Source: an uncultured Xylophilus sp. (GTDB lineage: Bacteria; Pseudomonadota; Gammaproteobacteria; Burkholderiales; Burkholderiaceae_C). From it: a DNA stretch of 40,259 bases. Below, one piece after another: positions 1-8,566 of this stretch (positions within the stretch are counted from its first letter, which is position 1; each line of letters starts with the position of its first letter). A program made the translations under genes and the position numbers. The DNA lies in the NCBI GenBank assembly GCA_913776965.1, contig CAJYQL010000029.1:1-40259 (forward strand), in the 5' to 3' direction. The notes beneath the pieces are model-generated. The model had not been told where the DNA came from, searched no databases, and saw only the letters and a list, made by a program, of their open reading frames with translations.

Positions 1-770
1 TCGGCCTGCTGCTGGGTACGCTGACCGGCGCGCTGCTGGGCTGGCTGTTCGGCGTGCTGGCGATCCGGCGCCAGGGCATCTACTTCGCGATGATCACGCT
101 GGCGCTGGCGCAGATGGTGTTCTTCGTCGCGCTGCAGGCCAAGTTCACCGGCGGCGAGGACGGCCTGCAGGGCGTGCCGCGCGGCAAGCTGTTCGGGCTG
201 ATCGACCTGGCCGACGACCGGGTGATGTACTACGTCGCGCTGGCGATCGTGGCCATCGCCTTCGCGCTGATCGTGCGCACCATCCATTCGCCGTTCGGGC
301 AGGTGTTGAAGGGCATCAAGGAGAACGAGCCGCGCGCGATTTCGCTCGGCTACGACACCCACCGCTTCAAGCTGCTGGCCTTCGTGCTGTCGGCCGCGCT
401 CGCGGGGCTGGCCGGCTCGCTCAAGACGCTGGTGCTCGGCTTCGCGACGCTGTCGGACGTGCACTGGACCGCGTCGGGCCAGGTGATCCTGATGACCCTG
501 GTGGGCGGACTCGGCACGCTGTCGGGGCCGCTGGTCGGTTCGGCCATCGTCGTGGTGCTGGAGAACAAGCTGGGCGAGATCGGCAACGTGCTCGCGGTCG
601 TCACCCAGATCGACTGGTTCCGCTCACTCGGCGAGTCGGTGACGATGGTGACCGGCCTGATCTTCGTGGTCTGCGTGCTGGCGTTCCGCCGGGGCGTGAT
701 GGGCGAGATCGCCGCGCTGGCGGCACGGCGCAAGGCGACCGGCATGCCGGTGGCACGACCACCCGCTTGA
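1..770 (+). CDS. livM: Branched-chain amino acid ABC transporter permease LivM (5' end outside window)
   Basis: This is the C-terminal part of a LivM-type inner-membrane permease, which with LivH forms the channel of the high-affinity leucine/isoleucine/valine (or related amide/urea) importer. The reading frame is already open at base 3, so the gene starts upstream and the GTG at 54 is only an internal valine. Visible family features are the segment QGIYFAMITLALAQ, a glycine-rich GGEDGLQGVP loop, the cytoplasmic ENEPRAISLGYD loop that contacts the ATPase, and several hydrophobic helices with a VGGLGTLSGPLVG turn. The end is a TGA at 768-770. A rho-independent hairpin follows directly, so this is the last gene of its unit. 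Membership of the LivHM family is clear, but the exact substrate cannot be read from the sequence. Confidence 0.9.
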   Translation, partial: GLLLGTLTGALLGWLFGVLAIRRQGIYFAMITLALAQMVFFVALQAKFTGGEDGLQGVPRGKLFGLIDLADDRVMYYVALAIVAIAFALIVRTIHSPFGQVLKGIKENEPRAISLGYDTHRFKLLAFVLSAALAGLAGSLKTLVLGFATLSDVHWTASGQVILMTLVGGLGTLSGPLVGSAIVVVLENKLGEIGNVLAVVTQIDWFRSLGESVTMVTGLIFVVCVLAFRRGVMGEIAALAARRKATGMPVARPPA

Positions 771-796
771 CGCTCCGCTCGACCCGCTCAAGAAAG

Positions 797-826
797 AAGG
801 GCAGGGACCGCGAGGTTCCTGCCCTT
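797..826. terminator. Bidirectional hairpin terminator between livM and paoC
   Basis: AAGGGCAGG (797-805) pairs perfectly with CCTGCCCTT (818-826). The stem continues inward through a G-T, an A-T and two C-G pairs to a GCGA tetraloop. T-rich sequence follows on the plus strand. On the minus strand the flank reads as a pyrimidine run (TTCTTTCTT). It lies between the convergent livM and paoC stops, so it can serve both. Confidence 0.8.
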
Positions 827-875
827 GTGTTGTGGTGCCGGCGCGCCGTGGGCACGCGCCGGAGGGGCCTGCGCC

Positions 876-3077
876 TCAGGCCACAGCAGGCAGGTGCGGC
901 AGCAGCTTTTCCAGCGTCACCGGATAGTCGCGCACCCGTGCACCCGTGGCGTTATATACCGCGTTGGCGATCGCCGCGCCGACTCCGCACAGGCCCAGCT
1001 CGCCCACGCCCTTGGCCTTCATCGGCGAGGTGAGCGGATCGGTCTCGTCGAGGAAGATCACGTCGAGGTGCGGGATGTCGGCATGCACCGGCACCTCGTA
1101 GCCCGCGAGGTCGTGGTTGACGAAGAAACCGCGCTTCGTGTCGACCGCCAGTTCTTCCATCAGCGCGGCGCCGGCGCCCATCGTCATCGCACCGATCACC
1201 TGGCTGCGGGCCGACTTCGGGTTCAGGATCCGGCCGGCGGCACAGACCGCCAGCATGCGGCGGATGCGCACTTCGCCGGTGTCCGCATCGACGCCCACTT
1301 CGACGAAATGGCCGGCGAAGGTGGACTGCTGGTACTTCTTGTGCAGGTCGCCGTATTCGATCTTGTCCTCGGTCGACAGGCCGTCGGTACCGGCCGCTTC
1401 GCCGAGCGGTACCGTGCGGCCGCCGGCGCGCACCATGCCGCCTTCGAACGCCGCGCCGGCCGCCGGCACGCCCAGCTTCTGCGCTACCGCCTCGCGCAGC
1501 TTCATGCAGGCGGCGTACACGCCGGCGGTCGAGTTCTGCGCGCCCCACTGGCCGCCGGAGCCGGCGGAGACAGGGAAGGCCGAATCGCCGAGCCGCACGT
1601 CCACGTCCTGCAGCGCGACGCCGAGCGTTTCGGCGGCGGTCTGGGCGATGATGGTGTAGGTGCCGGTACCGATGTCGGTCATGTCGGTTTCCACCGTCAC
1701 GCGGCCGCGTCCGTCCACCCGCACCCGGGCGCCGGACTTCATCGCCTCGTTGTTGCGGAAGCCGGCAGCCATGCCCATGCCGATCAGCCACCGGCCGTCG
1801 CGGCGCTGGCCGGGGCGCGCGTCGCGTTTCGACCAGCCGAAGCGCTCGGCACCGGTCCGCAGGCACTGCACCAGTTGGCGCTGGGAGAAGGGCCGCTTCG
1901 GGTCCTCCGGATCGACCTGGGTGTCATTGAGGATGCGGAACTCCACCGGATCGATGCCGAGCTTTTCCGCCATCTCGTCCATCGCGACTTCCAGGGCCAT
2001 CATGCCGGGCGCCTCGCCGGGCGCGCGCATCGCATTGCCTTCGGGCAGGTCGAGCGGTGCCATGCGCAGCGCGGTGTAGCGGTTGGCGCCTGCATAGAGC
2101 AGGCGGGTCTGGGCGATTGCGTTCTCGGCCGAGCCGCCCGGCAGGTTGCCGGACCAGCTTTCGTGGGCGATGGCGCTGATCCTGCCGTCGCGGTCCGCGC
2201 CGATGCGAATGCGCTGGATCGTCGCCGGGCGGTGGGTGCCGTTGTTGGCGATCAGCGGCCGCTGCATCGCGACCTTGACCGGCCGGCCCGCCGCCTTGGC
2301 GCCGAGTGCCGCCAGCAGCGCGTCGGCGCGCAGGAACAGCTTGCCGCCGAAGCCGCCGCCGATGTAGGGCGAGACAAGCCGCACGTTCTCCTTCGGAATG
2401 CCGAGCGTCTTCGCCAGGTCTGCGACGGTCCAGGCGATCATCTGGTTGGACGTCCAGACGGTCACCTTGTTGCCCTGCCAGGCGGCGACGGAGGCGAACG
2501 GCTCCATCATCGCGTGGGTGTGGTCCGGCGTGGTGTAGGTTGCGTCGAGCTGCACCTCGGCCTGCGGATACCGGCCGGCGAAGTCGCCGATGGAGCTTTG
2601 CGGCTTCTTCTCGGTGGTCGGGATCGTCGCGCCGGCCTTGCCGGCTTCCAGGTCGTAGGCACCCTTGGCGGCGACATAGTTCACCTTCACCAGCGCGGCG
2701 GCGGCACGGGCCTGCTCGAAGGTTTCGGCGACGACCAGCGCCACCGCTTGGTGGTAGTGCTCGATACCGGGGCCGCCGAGCAGCCGCGCGGTGTTCTTCG
2801 AGCCCTTGCCGAGCTTGCCGGCGTTCTGCGCGGTGACGATGGTGAGCACGCCGGGCGCCGCGCGGGCGGCGTCCAGTTCCATCGACGCGATCCGGCCCTT
2901 GGCGATGGTGGAGCCGACGATCCAGCCGTAGGCCTGGTTCGGCGCCACGTCGTGCTGCTCGTAGGCGTAGCGGGCCTGGCCGCTGGTCTTCAGCGGACCG
3001 TCGATGCGGTCCACCGGCTGGCCGACCACTTTCAGCTGGTCGATCGGGTTGGTCGTGGCGGGGGTCTCGAATTTCAT
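876..3077 (-). CDS. paoC: Aldehyde oxidoreductase molybdenum-binding subunit PaoC
   Basis: The 733-residue product is the large molybdenum-cofactor (MCD-type) subunit of a periplasmic aldehyde oxidase of the xanthine dehydrogenase family; E. coli PaoC (YagR) is almost the same length. The frame is open further upstream, but the real start is the ATG at 3077 (MKFETPATT), because the preceding paoB stop overlaps it. Seen in the sequence are [16 protein letters not shown] at the N-terminus, the GGGFGGK cofactor motif in the middle, and [12 protein letters not shown] near the C-terminus. The Glu of the last motif (about residue 693) corresponds to the catalytic base of the family. There is no signal peptide, as expected for a subunit carried across with Tat-exported PaoA. 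It is the last gene of paoABC and is followed by a terminator. The substrate is inferred to be aromatic or other aldehydes. Confidence 0.93.
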   Translation of the reverse strand: MKFETPATTNPIDQLKVVGQPVDRIDGPLKTSGQARYAYEQHDVAPNQAYGWIVGSTIAKGRIASMELDAARAAPGVLTIVTAQNAGKLGKGSKNTARLLGGPGIEHYHQAVALVVAETFEQARAAAALVKVNYVAAKGAYDLEAGKAGATIPTTEKKPQSSIGDFAGRYPQAEVQLDATYTTPDHTHAMMEPFASVAAWQGNKVTVWTSNQMIAWTVADLAKTLGIPKENVRLVSPYIGGGFGGKLFLRADALLAALGAKAAGRPVKVAMQRPLIANNGTHRPATIQRIRIGADRDGRISAIAHESWSGNLPGGSAENAIAQTRLLYAGANRYTALRMAPLDLPEGNAMRAPGEAPGMMALEVAMDEMAEKLGIDPVEFRILNDTQVDPEDPKRPFSQRQLVQCLRTGAERFGWSKRDARPGQRRDGRWLIGMGMAAGFRNNEAMKSGARVRVDGRGRVTVETDMTDIGTGTYTIIAQTAAETLGVALQDVDVRLGDSAFPVSAGSGGQWGAQNSTAGVYAACMKLREAVAQKLGVPAAGAAFEGGMVRAGGRTVPLGEAAGTDGLSTEDKIEYGDLHKKYQQSTFAGHFVEVGVDADTGEVRIRRMLAVCAAGRILNPKSARSQVIGAMTMGAGAALMEELAVDTKRGFFVNHDLAGYEVPVHADIPHLDVIFLDETDPLTSPMKAKGVGELGLCGVGAAIANAVYNATGARVRDYPVTLEKLLPHLPAVA

Positions 3078-4030
3078 GCCTGCTCCTTCGCCTGGCGCAT
3101 CGCGGCGGCCAGGGTGCGTTCGGCGAGCTGCACCTTGTAGGCGTTCTCGGGGGTGGTCCGGGCGCCGGCCAGCAGCCGGGCGGTGGAGGCCTTGGCGCCC
3201 TGCGGCAGGGCGGCATCGGCTTCGGGAAGGCGCCAGGGCTTGTGGGCGACGCCGCCCATCGCGACGGCACCGGTGCCGTCGGGCTTCATCACCAGTGCGA
3301 CCGACACGAGGGCGAACGCGTAGGACGCACGGTCGCGCACCTTGCGGTAGACCTGCTTGCCGCCGACCGGTTTCGGCAGCGTGACCGCGGTGATCAGCTC
3401 GCCGCGCTCCAGGGCCGTCTCGATGTGCGGCGTGTCGCCCGGCAACCGGTGGAAGTCGGCGATGGGAATGGTGCGGCGGGCGCCGTCGGGGCGCACCGTT
3501 TCGACCGTCGCGTCGAGCGCGCGCATGCCGACCGCCATGTCGCTCGGATGGGTGGCGATGCAGGCATCGCTGCTGCCCACCACGGCCAGCTGCCGGCTGT
3601 AGCCGCCGATGGCTGCGCAGCCGGCGCCGGGCTGGCGCTTGTTGCAGGGCATGGCGGTGTCGTAGAAGTAGGGGCACCGGGTGCGCTGCAGCAGGTTGCC
3701 GGCGGTGGTCGCCTGGTTGCGCAGCTGGCCGGACGCGCCCGCGAGCAGGGCGCGCGAGAGGACGCCGTAGTCGCGCCGCACCCGCGCGTCGGCGGCGAGT
3801 TCGGTGTTGCGCACCAGCGCGCCAATCCGCAGGCCGCCGTCGGCGGTCGGCTCGATCCGGTCGAAGCCCAGGCCGTTGACGTCGATCAGGTGGGTGGGCA
3901 CCTCGATCTGCAGCTTCATCAGGTCGAGCAGGTTGGTGCCGCCCGCGATGAAGCGTGCCGACGGGTTGGCGGCGGCCGCGGCGGCCGCGGCGGTGGGCGA
4001 GGTGGGCCGCTCGTAGGTGAAGGCTTTCAT
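3074..4030 (-). CDS. paoB: Aldehyde oxidoreductase FAD-binding subunit PaoB
   Basis: The 318-residue product equals the length of E. coli PaoB (YagS). It carries FAD and passes electrons between the iron-sulfur subunit and an external acceptor. The N-terminal FAD-binding motif [12 protein letters not shown] lies at residues 28-39. The segment from about 108 to 143 has [12 protein letters not shown] followed by cysteines 119, 129 and 138. This insertion holds an extra [4Fe-4S] cluster in PaoB, 4-hydroxybenzoyl-CoA reductase and their relatives, and is a good diagnostic for the Pao type rather than ordinary CO dehydrogenase medium subunits. Its ATG overlaps the paoA stop by 4 nt (ATGA). Its TGA overlaps the paoC start in the same way, so all three subunits are probably translationally coupled. 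Confidence 0.93.
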   Translation of the reverse strand: MKAFTYERPTSPTAAAAAAAANPSARFIAGGTNLLDLMKLQIEVPTHLIDVNGLGFDRIEPTADGGLRIGALVRNTELAADARVRRDYGVLSRALLAGASGQLRNQATTAGNLLQRTRCPYFYDTAMPCNKRQPGAGCAAIGGYSRQLAVVGSSDACIATHPSDMAVGMRALDATVETVRPDGARRTIPIADFHRLPGDTPHIETALERGELITAVTLPKPVGGKQVYRKVRDRASYAFALVSVALVMKPDGTGAVAMGGVAHKPWRLPEADAALPQGAKASTARLLAGARTTPENAYKVQLAERTLAAAMRQAKEQA

Positions 4031-4680
4031 GCGCGCACCCCCGCGGTTTCGGCGATCGCGTCGGCGATGTTGGAGTAGGCGCCGCAGCGGCAGATGTTGC
4101 CGCTCATGCGCTCGCGCAGTTCCTCGGCCGACAGTAGCGGCTGGGCGGTCAGGTCGGCGCTGACGTGGCTGGGCACGCCGGCCTTCAGTTCGGCCAGCGC
4201 ACCGACGGCCGAGCAGATCTGGCCCGGCGTGCAGTAGCCGCACTGGTAGCCGTCGTGCTTGACGAAGGCCGCCTGCAGCGGATGCAGCCGGCCGGGAGCG
4301 CCGAGGCCCTCGATGGTGGTGACCTGTGCGCCCTGGTGCATCACCGCGAGCGTCAGGCAGGCGTTGACGCGCCGGCCGTCCAGCAGCACGGTGCAGGCGC
4401 CGCACTGGCCGTGGTCGCAGCCCTTCTTAGTGCCGGTCAGGCGCAGGTTCTCGCGCAGCGCGTCGAGCAGGGTGGTGCGGGTGTCCACGTCCAGCGTGCG
4501 CGGCTGGTCGTTGACGGTCAGCATCACCCGGACGGTGGTGCCGCCGGCGCCGGCGACCGGTGCGGGGGCCGCCGGAGCGGTCTGCGCATCGGCCGACGAG
4601 ACCGCGGCGCCCGCCGTGGCGGCGGCGCCGACCGCGAACAGGCCGCGGCGTGAGATCGGGAAATCGATGTCTTTTTCCAT
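4027..4680 (-). CDS. paoA: Aldehyde oxidoreductase iron-sulfur subunit PaoA with Tat signal
   Basis: The 217-residue product is the two-[2Fe-2S] electron-transfer subunit. The chosen ATG at 4680 gives a twin-arginine signal, [17 protein letters not shown] (residues 10-26), so the folded, cofactor-loaded complex would be exported to the periplasm. An in-frame extension to 4734 would bury this signal and is rejected. An AGGACC ribosome-binding site lies 6 nt upstream. Plant-type cluster cysteines are seen at 88, 93, 96 and 108, and second-cluster cysteines at 146, 149, 196 and 198. It heads the paoABC operon, with a 149-nt gap to the AttH-like gene upstream. I see no convincing promoter in that gap. 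The XdhC-like maturation gene paoD usually found with this operon is not in the window. Confidence 0.94.
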   Translation of the reverse strand: MEKDIDFPISRRGLFAVGAAATAGAAVSSADAQTAPAAPAPVAGAGGTTVRVMLTVNDQPRTLDVDTRTTLLDALRENLRLTGTKKGCDHGQCGACTVLLDGRRVNACLTLAVMHQGAQVTTIEGLGAPGRLHPLQAAFVKHDGYQCGYCTPGQICSAVGALAELKAGVPSHVSADLTAQPLLSAEELRERMSGNICRCGAYSNIADAIAETAGVRA

Positions 4681-4829
4681 GTGGGGTCCTGTGTGGTGGG
4701 TGCCTGGGCCGGGCGGCCGCACCTCTGCCCGCAAGGCTAGTGCTGCAGGTGCCGGCGCACGTCACCAGATGCGTCGGATTTCCACCACGCGCCTGCCGAG
4801 ACACCCGCCGGCGGCGCACCGCGCCCGGG

Positions 4830-5954
4830 TCAGAGCCGCAGCGTCTCCAGGTAGCCCGTCATTTCCAGGTAGCCGCGGCCGACCGGCGTGCCGTCGGATG
4901 CGCGCAGGTCGGACACCCCTTCCCAGTACACCGCGCCGGTGGAGCTGCGGCTGTCGAGTTCCTGGTCGTCCTGCAGCGCGGCGAGGACGAAACGGCCGGC
5001 GGGCGTGCGCACCTGCCATTCGACCGGGTAGGCCGCGCCGGTGTGCGGGCTGGTCCAGCGCCGGCCGGGCACGAACGCCACGTCGCCGTTGCCGAAGACC
5101 TGCAGCGCGCCGCCCGCGGGCCGCCAGGAGCCGCCGGTCCAGACCGTGCCGCCCTCGCGGCTGCGCAACCGGAAGGCGGTGAGCGCGCTGCCGTCGAACA
5201 GGTTGATGCCGATCCAGTCCCAGCCGACGGCGCCGGTCGCCAGCAGCTCGTCGCTCCATTCGTGGTCGAACCAGGCGGCACCGGTGCGTGGCGACGGGGC
5301 GTCGAGGGCGACACGCCGGCCGTCGAGCACCAGCGCGCCGCGCGGCGCGAGCTGCGGCAGGCTGTAGTAGTAGCTGGCCTGGCGCGCCTCCGGTCCCTTG
5401 CGCGACAGGCCGGCATCGCCCTGCAGCAGCAGCGGCTGGGTCTCGGCGAAATCCAGTTCCAGCGCGAAACCGTCGGCCGGCAGCCGGGCACGGTAGAGGC
5501 CGTCGGTGCCGCGGGCGAGCGACCAGTCGCCGATGCGCACCCGCATGTCGTCGGTCGCGGCCTCGGCCGGCCCGCCGGTGGCGGCGGTGCCGTTCCAGCG
5601 GGCGATGCGCTGGTCGTGCAGCAGCCGCCGGCCCTGCAGGTCGGTGAGCGCCGCATGGGCGAACAGCAGCTGGCGTGCGGCCAGCCGCGAGGCGAGCGCC
5701 TGCGTGCCGGCGATGCGCGAGCGGAAGAAGGTCAGCTGAAAACCGAACGGCCGGCCGCCGGCGGTCGCATGGCCGGTGATGTACCACCACTCGGTGCGGA
5801 AGTCCGGATGGGCGCCGAGGTCGCGCGGAAAGCGCAGCGCGACCGGCGGCAGCGCCGCGGCTGTCCGCGGCAATGCGCCAGCCCCGGCTGCAGCGAGCAG
5901 GGCGGCCAGCACCTCGCGCCGGGCGCGCAGGGCCGGCCGGCGGGGCGGCGGCAT
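4830..5954 (-). CDS. AttH/CrtC-like exported lipocalin-domain protein
   Basis: This 374-residue protein belongs to the AttH / hydroxyneurosporene-synthase-like family, often annotated as predicted secreted hydrolase or carotenoid 1,2-hydratase. Family landmarks are HPDFRTEWWYITGHA near the N-terminus and WFDHEWSDELLATGAVGWDW in the centre; together they define the two lipocalin-like halves. The N-terminus has an arginine-rich start (ARREVLAALLAAAGAG) and an Ala-rich hydrophobic stretch, which suggests export, perhaps by Tat. The ATG at 5954 shares one base with the stop of the FtsX permease upstream (TGATG), which indicates tight translational coupling. In AttEFGH-type loci such a protein is the exported partner of an ABC transporter. 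The biochemical function is not known, and carotenoid hydration is unlikely because no carotenoid genes are nearby. Confidence 0.85.
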   Translation of the reverse strand: MPPPRRPALRARREVLAALLAAAGAGALPRTAAALPPVALRFPRDLGAHPDFRTEWWYITGHATAGGRPFGFQLTFFRSRIAGTQALASRLAARQLLFAHAALTDLQGRRLLHDQRIARWNGTAATGGPAEAATDDMRVRIGDWSLARGTDGLYRARLPADGFALELDFAETQPLLLQGDAGLSRKGPEARQASYYYSLPQLAPRGALVLDGRRVALDAPSPRTGAAWFDHEWSDELLATGAVGWDWIGINLFDGSALTAFRLRSREGGTVWTGGSWRPAGGALQVFGNGDVAFVPGRRWTSPHTGAAYPVEWQVRTPAGRFVLAALQDDQELDSRSSTGAVYWEGVSDLRASDGTPVGRGYLEMTGYLETLRL

Positions 5955-8524
5955 CACCAGTCCTCCTTCACGGCCAGTACCGCGTCGCGGCCGGCGGCCG
6001 CGCTGCCGGCGATGCGCGCGGTGAGCGTGCCGGCCGCCACCACGGCCAGCGCGAGCGCCAGCAGGCGCACGCCCGGCACCTGCAGGTCCATCGTCCAGTG
6101 GAAGCTCTGGGGATTGACGACGTGCACCAGCACCACCGCCACCGCCAGCCCCAGCCCGACGCCCGCCACCGCGCCGACCGCGGTCCAGGCCGCGCCTTCG
6201 CCCGCCACCACCGCCAGCACCTGCCGGCGGGTCAGGCCCAGGTGGGCCAGCAGCCCGAATTCCTTGCGCCGGGCCAGCACCTGCGCGCCGAAGCTCGCCG
6301 CTACGCCGAACAGGCCGATGCCGATGGCCACCGCCTGCAGCCAGTAGGTGACGGCGAAGCTGCGGTCGAAGATGCGCAGCGAGGTCGCCCGCAGGGCGGC
6401 CGACGAGGAGAACTCCACCGCATCGGCGGCCGGCCCGTCGCCGGTGCGGGCGAGCAGATCGCGCACTGCCTGCTGCACCGCGGCGGGCTCTGCGCCCGGC
6501 GCCAGCCAGAGCGCCAGGTCGTTGCTGCGCCGGTCGCCGGTCAGCCGTTCGTAGTCGGTACTGTCGACGACGACCGCGCCGAACTGCCGGACATAGTCGC
6601 GCCAGACGCCTGCTACGAAAAAGATAGCTGATGGCGCTTGCTGCGCCTGCGCAGAAGCCGGAAAAGCCTGTGAAAGCGGCGCGAAATCCGTACCGGGCCG
6701 GGCGCCGTAGAGGTCGACCATCGCCTCGCTCACATAGATGCCGATCTTGCCGGGCGGCACCGGCAGCGGCGATCCGCGCAGCGGCAGCACGTCGGCCACG
6801 CCGCCGCGCGCGGCCTGCAGCGGCCGGGCGATCAGGGCGACAGCCGGCCGGGCCGGATCGAGCTGCAGCCGCTGCAGGCGTTGGGCCTCGACCCGCTCCA
6901 CGCCCGGCAGGCGGCGCACCGCGTCGGGCAGGCCCGGCCCGAACGACGGCCCGTCGGCGCCGCCCGACGCCATGCCGGCGCGCAGGTACAGGTCGGCCGG
7001 CAGCACGGTGTCGAGCCACTGCATCACCGAGCCGCGGAAGCTCGCGACCATTACCGTCAGCGCGACCGCCAGCGCCAGCGCCGCGACCACGCCGCTCACC
7101 GCGACCGCCGCCGATCCGCGCATCCGGCGGGCCCGTTCCAGCGCCAGCAGCGGCAGGGCGCGCTGGGCCGCCAGCGGCTGCAGCTGGTCGAGCAGCAGCG
7201 CCACCAGCCACGGCAGGCCGGTGATGCCGCCGACCAGCAGCAGCGCGACCGACAGGTAGGCCGCCACCGGCACGCCGCCGAGCGGCGGCGCGAAGGCGAG
7301 GGCGGTGCCGCCCGCCAGCAAAGCCAGCGGCCCGGCCACCGGCGGCCGGCCGCCGCCCTGGGTGCCGAGCCCCTTGAGCGTCTGCGCTGGCGGCAGCCGC
7401 TCGGCCGCCCGCGCGGGCCACCAGCCGCCGGCCAGCGCCGCCGCCACGCCGAGCAGGCCGTAGGCGACCGCCGGCGTGGCGTCGAGGCGCAGCGACGGCG
7501 CCACGCCCGAGAAATACCCGCCGCCCAGGTCGCCGCCCAGCAGCCGCAGCGCGAGCGCCGCCAGACCGGCGCCGGCCGCCAGCCCCACCGCACTGCCGAC
7601 CGCCCCCAGCACCAGCGATTCCGCCAGCACCAGCGCCCGCCGCTGCCGGGGCGGCAGGCCGAGCACGCCGAGCAGGGCGAACTGCGGCGCCCGCTTGGCC
7701 ACGCCCAGTGCCAGCACCGAAAACACCAGGAAGGCGCCGGTGAACAGCGCGATCAGCGCCAGCACCGTCAGATTGACCCGGTATGCGCGCGACAGGTTAC
7801 CGATCCGGTTCTCGGCGTCGCCCGGCACGCTGGCGACCAGGCCCGGTGCCGCGGCCGCCACCGCGCTGCGGTCGGTACCGGTCGCAAGCCGCAGATCGAT
7901 GCGCGACAGCCGGCCTTCGCGGCCGAACGCCGCCTGCACGGCCGCGACGTCCATCACCGCCAGCGGCCCGCCGCCCGCCGCGACTGTGCCGGCCAGCCGC
8001 AGCGTGCGCGGACCGGCGGCGCCCTGCAGCGTCACCGACGCGTCGGCCCGCTCCGTGCCAGCCAGCGCGAGCGCGGACAGCGCCGCCGGGTTGAGGAACA
8101 CGCTGTCGGGCAGGAAGATCGCGAGCCGGTCGGCGCCTGGCAGGGTGCGCGGCGCCAGGTCGGGCGCGGTGCGCACGACGGCCAGCGTATCCAGCCCGAC
8201 CACCCGCAGCGCCACCTCGCCGCCCGGGCCGCGCGCGGTCGCGGAAGTCTCCAGCACCGGGTTGGCCGCCTGCACGCCCGGCTGGCCGGCCACGGTGTCG
8301 AAGGCCCGGTCGTCGAAGGTCTCCTGCACCGCGCGCAGCGACAGGTCGGGCCGGCCGTCCACGGTCCGCACCGCATTGGCGAATTCGTCGAGGGCCGAGG
8401 CGTTGATCAGGTGGACCGAGAACGCCAGGGCCACGCCGAGCATCACCGCCACGACGGCTGCGGCGTAGCGCCAGGGCTGGTGGCGGACCTCCTGCCAGGA
8501 AAAGGTGCGGAGCAGGGCGAACAT
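5954..8524 (-). CDS. FtsX-like ABC transporter permease (AttFG/LolC type, double FtsX domain)
   Basis: The 856-residue membrane protein starts with a cytoplasmic segment and one helix (YAAAVVAVMLGVALAFSV, about 20-37). A large periplasmic domain follows, then a cluster of helices from about 250 to 500 and a second large soluble domain. It ends with a second FtsX core (about 690-856) that includes ARRKEFGLLAHLGLTRRQVL. This is the fused two-half architecture of the MacB/LolCE/AttF-G superfamily, whose members move lipids, lipoproteins or peptides within the envelope rather than importing solutes. The likely ATPase partner is encoded at 11144-11833, separated from it by a histidine kinase gene 42 nt upstream. 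Codons around 6612-6661 are a copy of the 50-bp dispersed repeat and encode the linker PASAQAQQAPSAIFF. Confidence 0.85.
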   Translation of the reverse strand: MFALLRTFSWQEVRHQPWRYAAAVVAVMLGVALAFSVHLINASALDEFANAVRTVDGRPDLSLRAVQETFDDRAFDTVAGQPGVQAANPVLETSATARGPGGEVALRVVGLDTLAVVRTAPDLAPRTLPGADRLAIFLPDSVFLNPAALSALALAGTERADASVTLQGAAGPRTLRLAGTVAAGGGPLAVMDVAAVQAAFGREGRLSRIDLRLATGTDRSAVAAAAPGLVASVPGDAENRIGNLSRAYRVNLTVLALIALFTGAFLVFSVLALGVAKRAPQFALLGVLGLPPRQRRALVLAESLVLGAVGSAVGLAAGAGLAALALRLLGGDLGGGYFSGVAPSLRLDATPAVAYGLLGVAAALAGGWWPARAAERLPPAQTLKGLGTQGGGRPPVAGPLALLAGGTALAFAPPLGGVPVAAYLSVALLLVGGITGLPWLVALLLDQLQPLAAQRALPLLALERARRMRGSAAVAVSGVVAALALAVALTVMVASFRGSVMQWLDTVLPADLYLRAGMASGGADGPSFGPGLPDAVRRLPGVERVEAQRLQRLQLDPARPAVALIARPLQAARGGVADVLPLRGSPLPVPPGKIGIYVSEAMVDLYGARPGTDFAPLSQAFPASAQAQQAPSAIFFVAGVWRDYVRQFGAVVVDSTDYERLTGDRRSNDLALWLAPGAEPAAVQQAVRDLLARTGDGPAADAVEFSSSAALRATSLRIFDRSFAVTYWLQAVAIGIGLFGVAASFGAQVLARRKEFGLLAHLGLTRRQVLAVVAGEGAAWTAVGAVAGVGLGLAVAVVLVHVVNPQSFHWTMDLQVPGVRLLALALAVVAAGTLTARIAGSAAAGRDAVLAVKEDW
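6612..6661 (+). repeat. 50-bp dispersed repeat, copy 1 (inside the FtsX permease gene)
   Basis: This copy reads GCTACGAAAA at unit positions 1-10, ATAGCTG at 13-19, GCGC at 23-26 and CGCCTGCGCAGAAGCCG at 33-49. It aligns without gaps to three other copies: 34/50 identical to the miaA copy, 35/50 to the DUF455 copy and 29/50 to the nicotinamide riboside kinase copy. It is antisense to the gene that contains it. Confidence 0.8.
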
Positions 8525-8566
8525 CTGGCGGTATCGAAGCGAGGCAGTGCGGGCGGGCGGCCCGGG

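Noticed and set aside
825-3140. A 771-codon open frame on the plus strand
   Set aside because: It is antisense to paoC, has an atypical composition and no recognisable motif.
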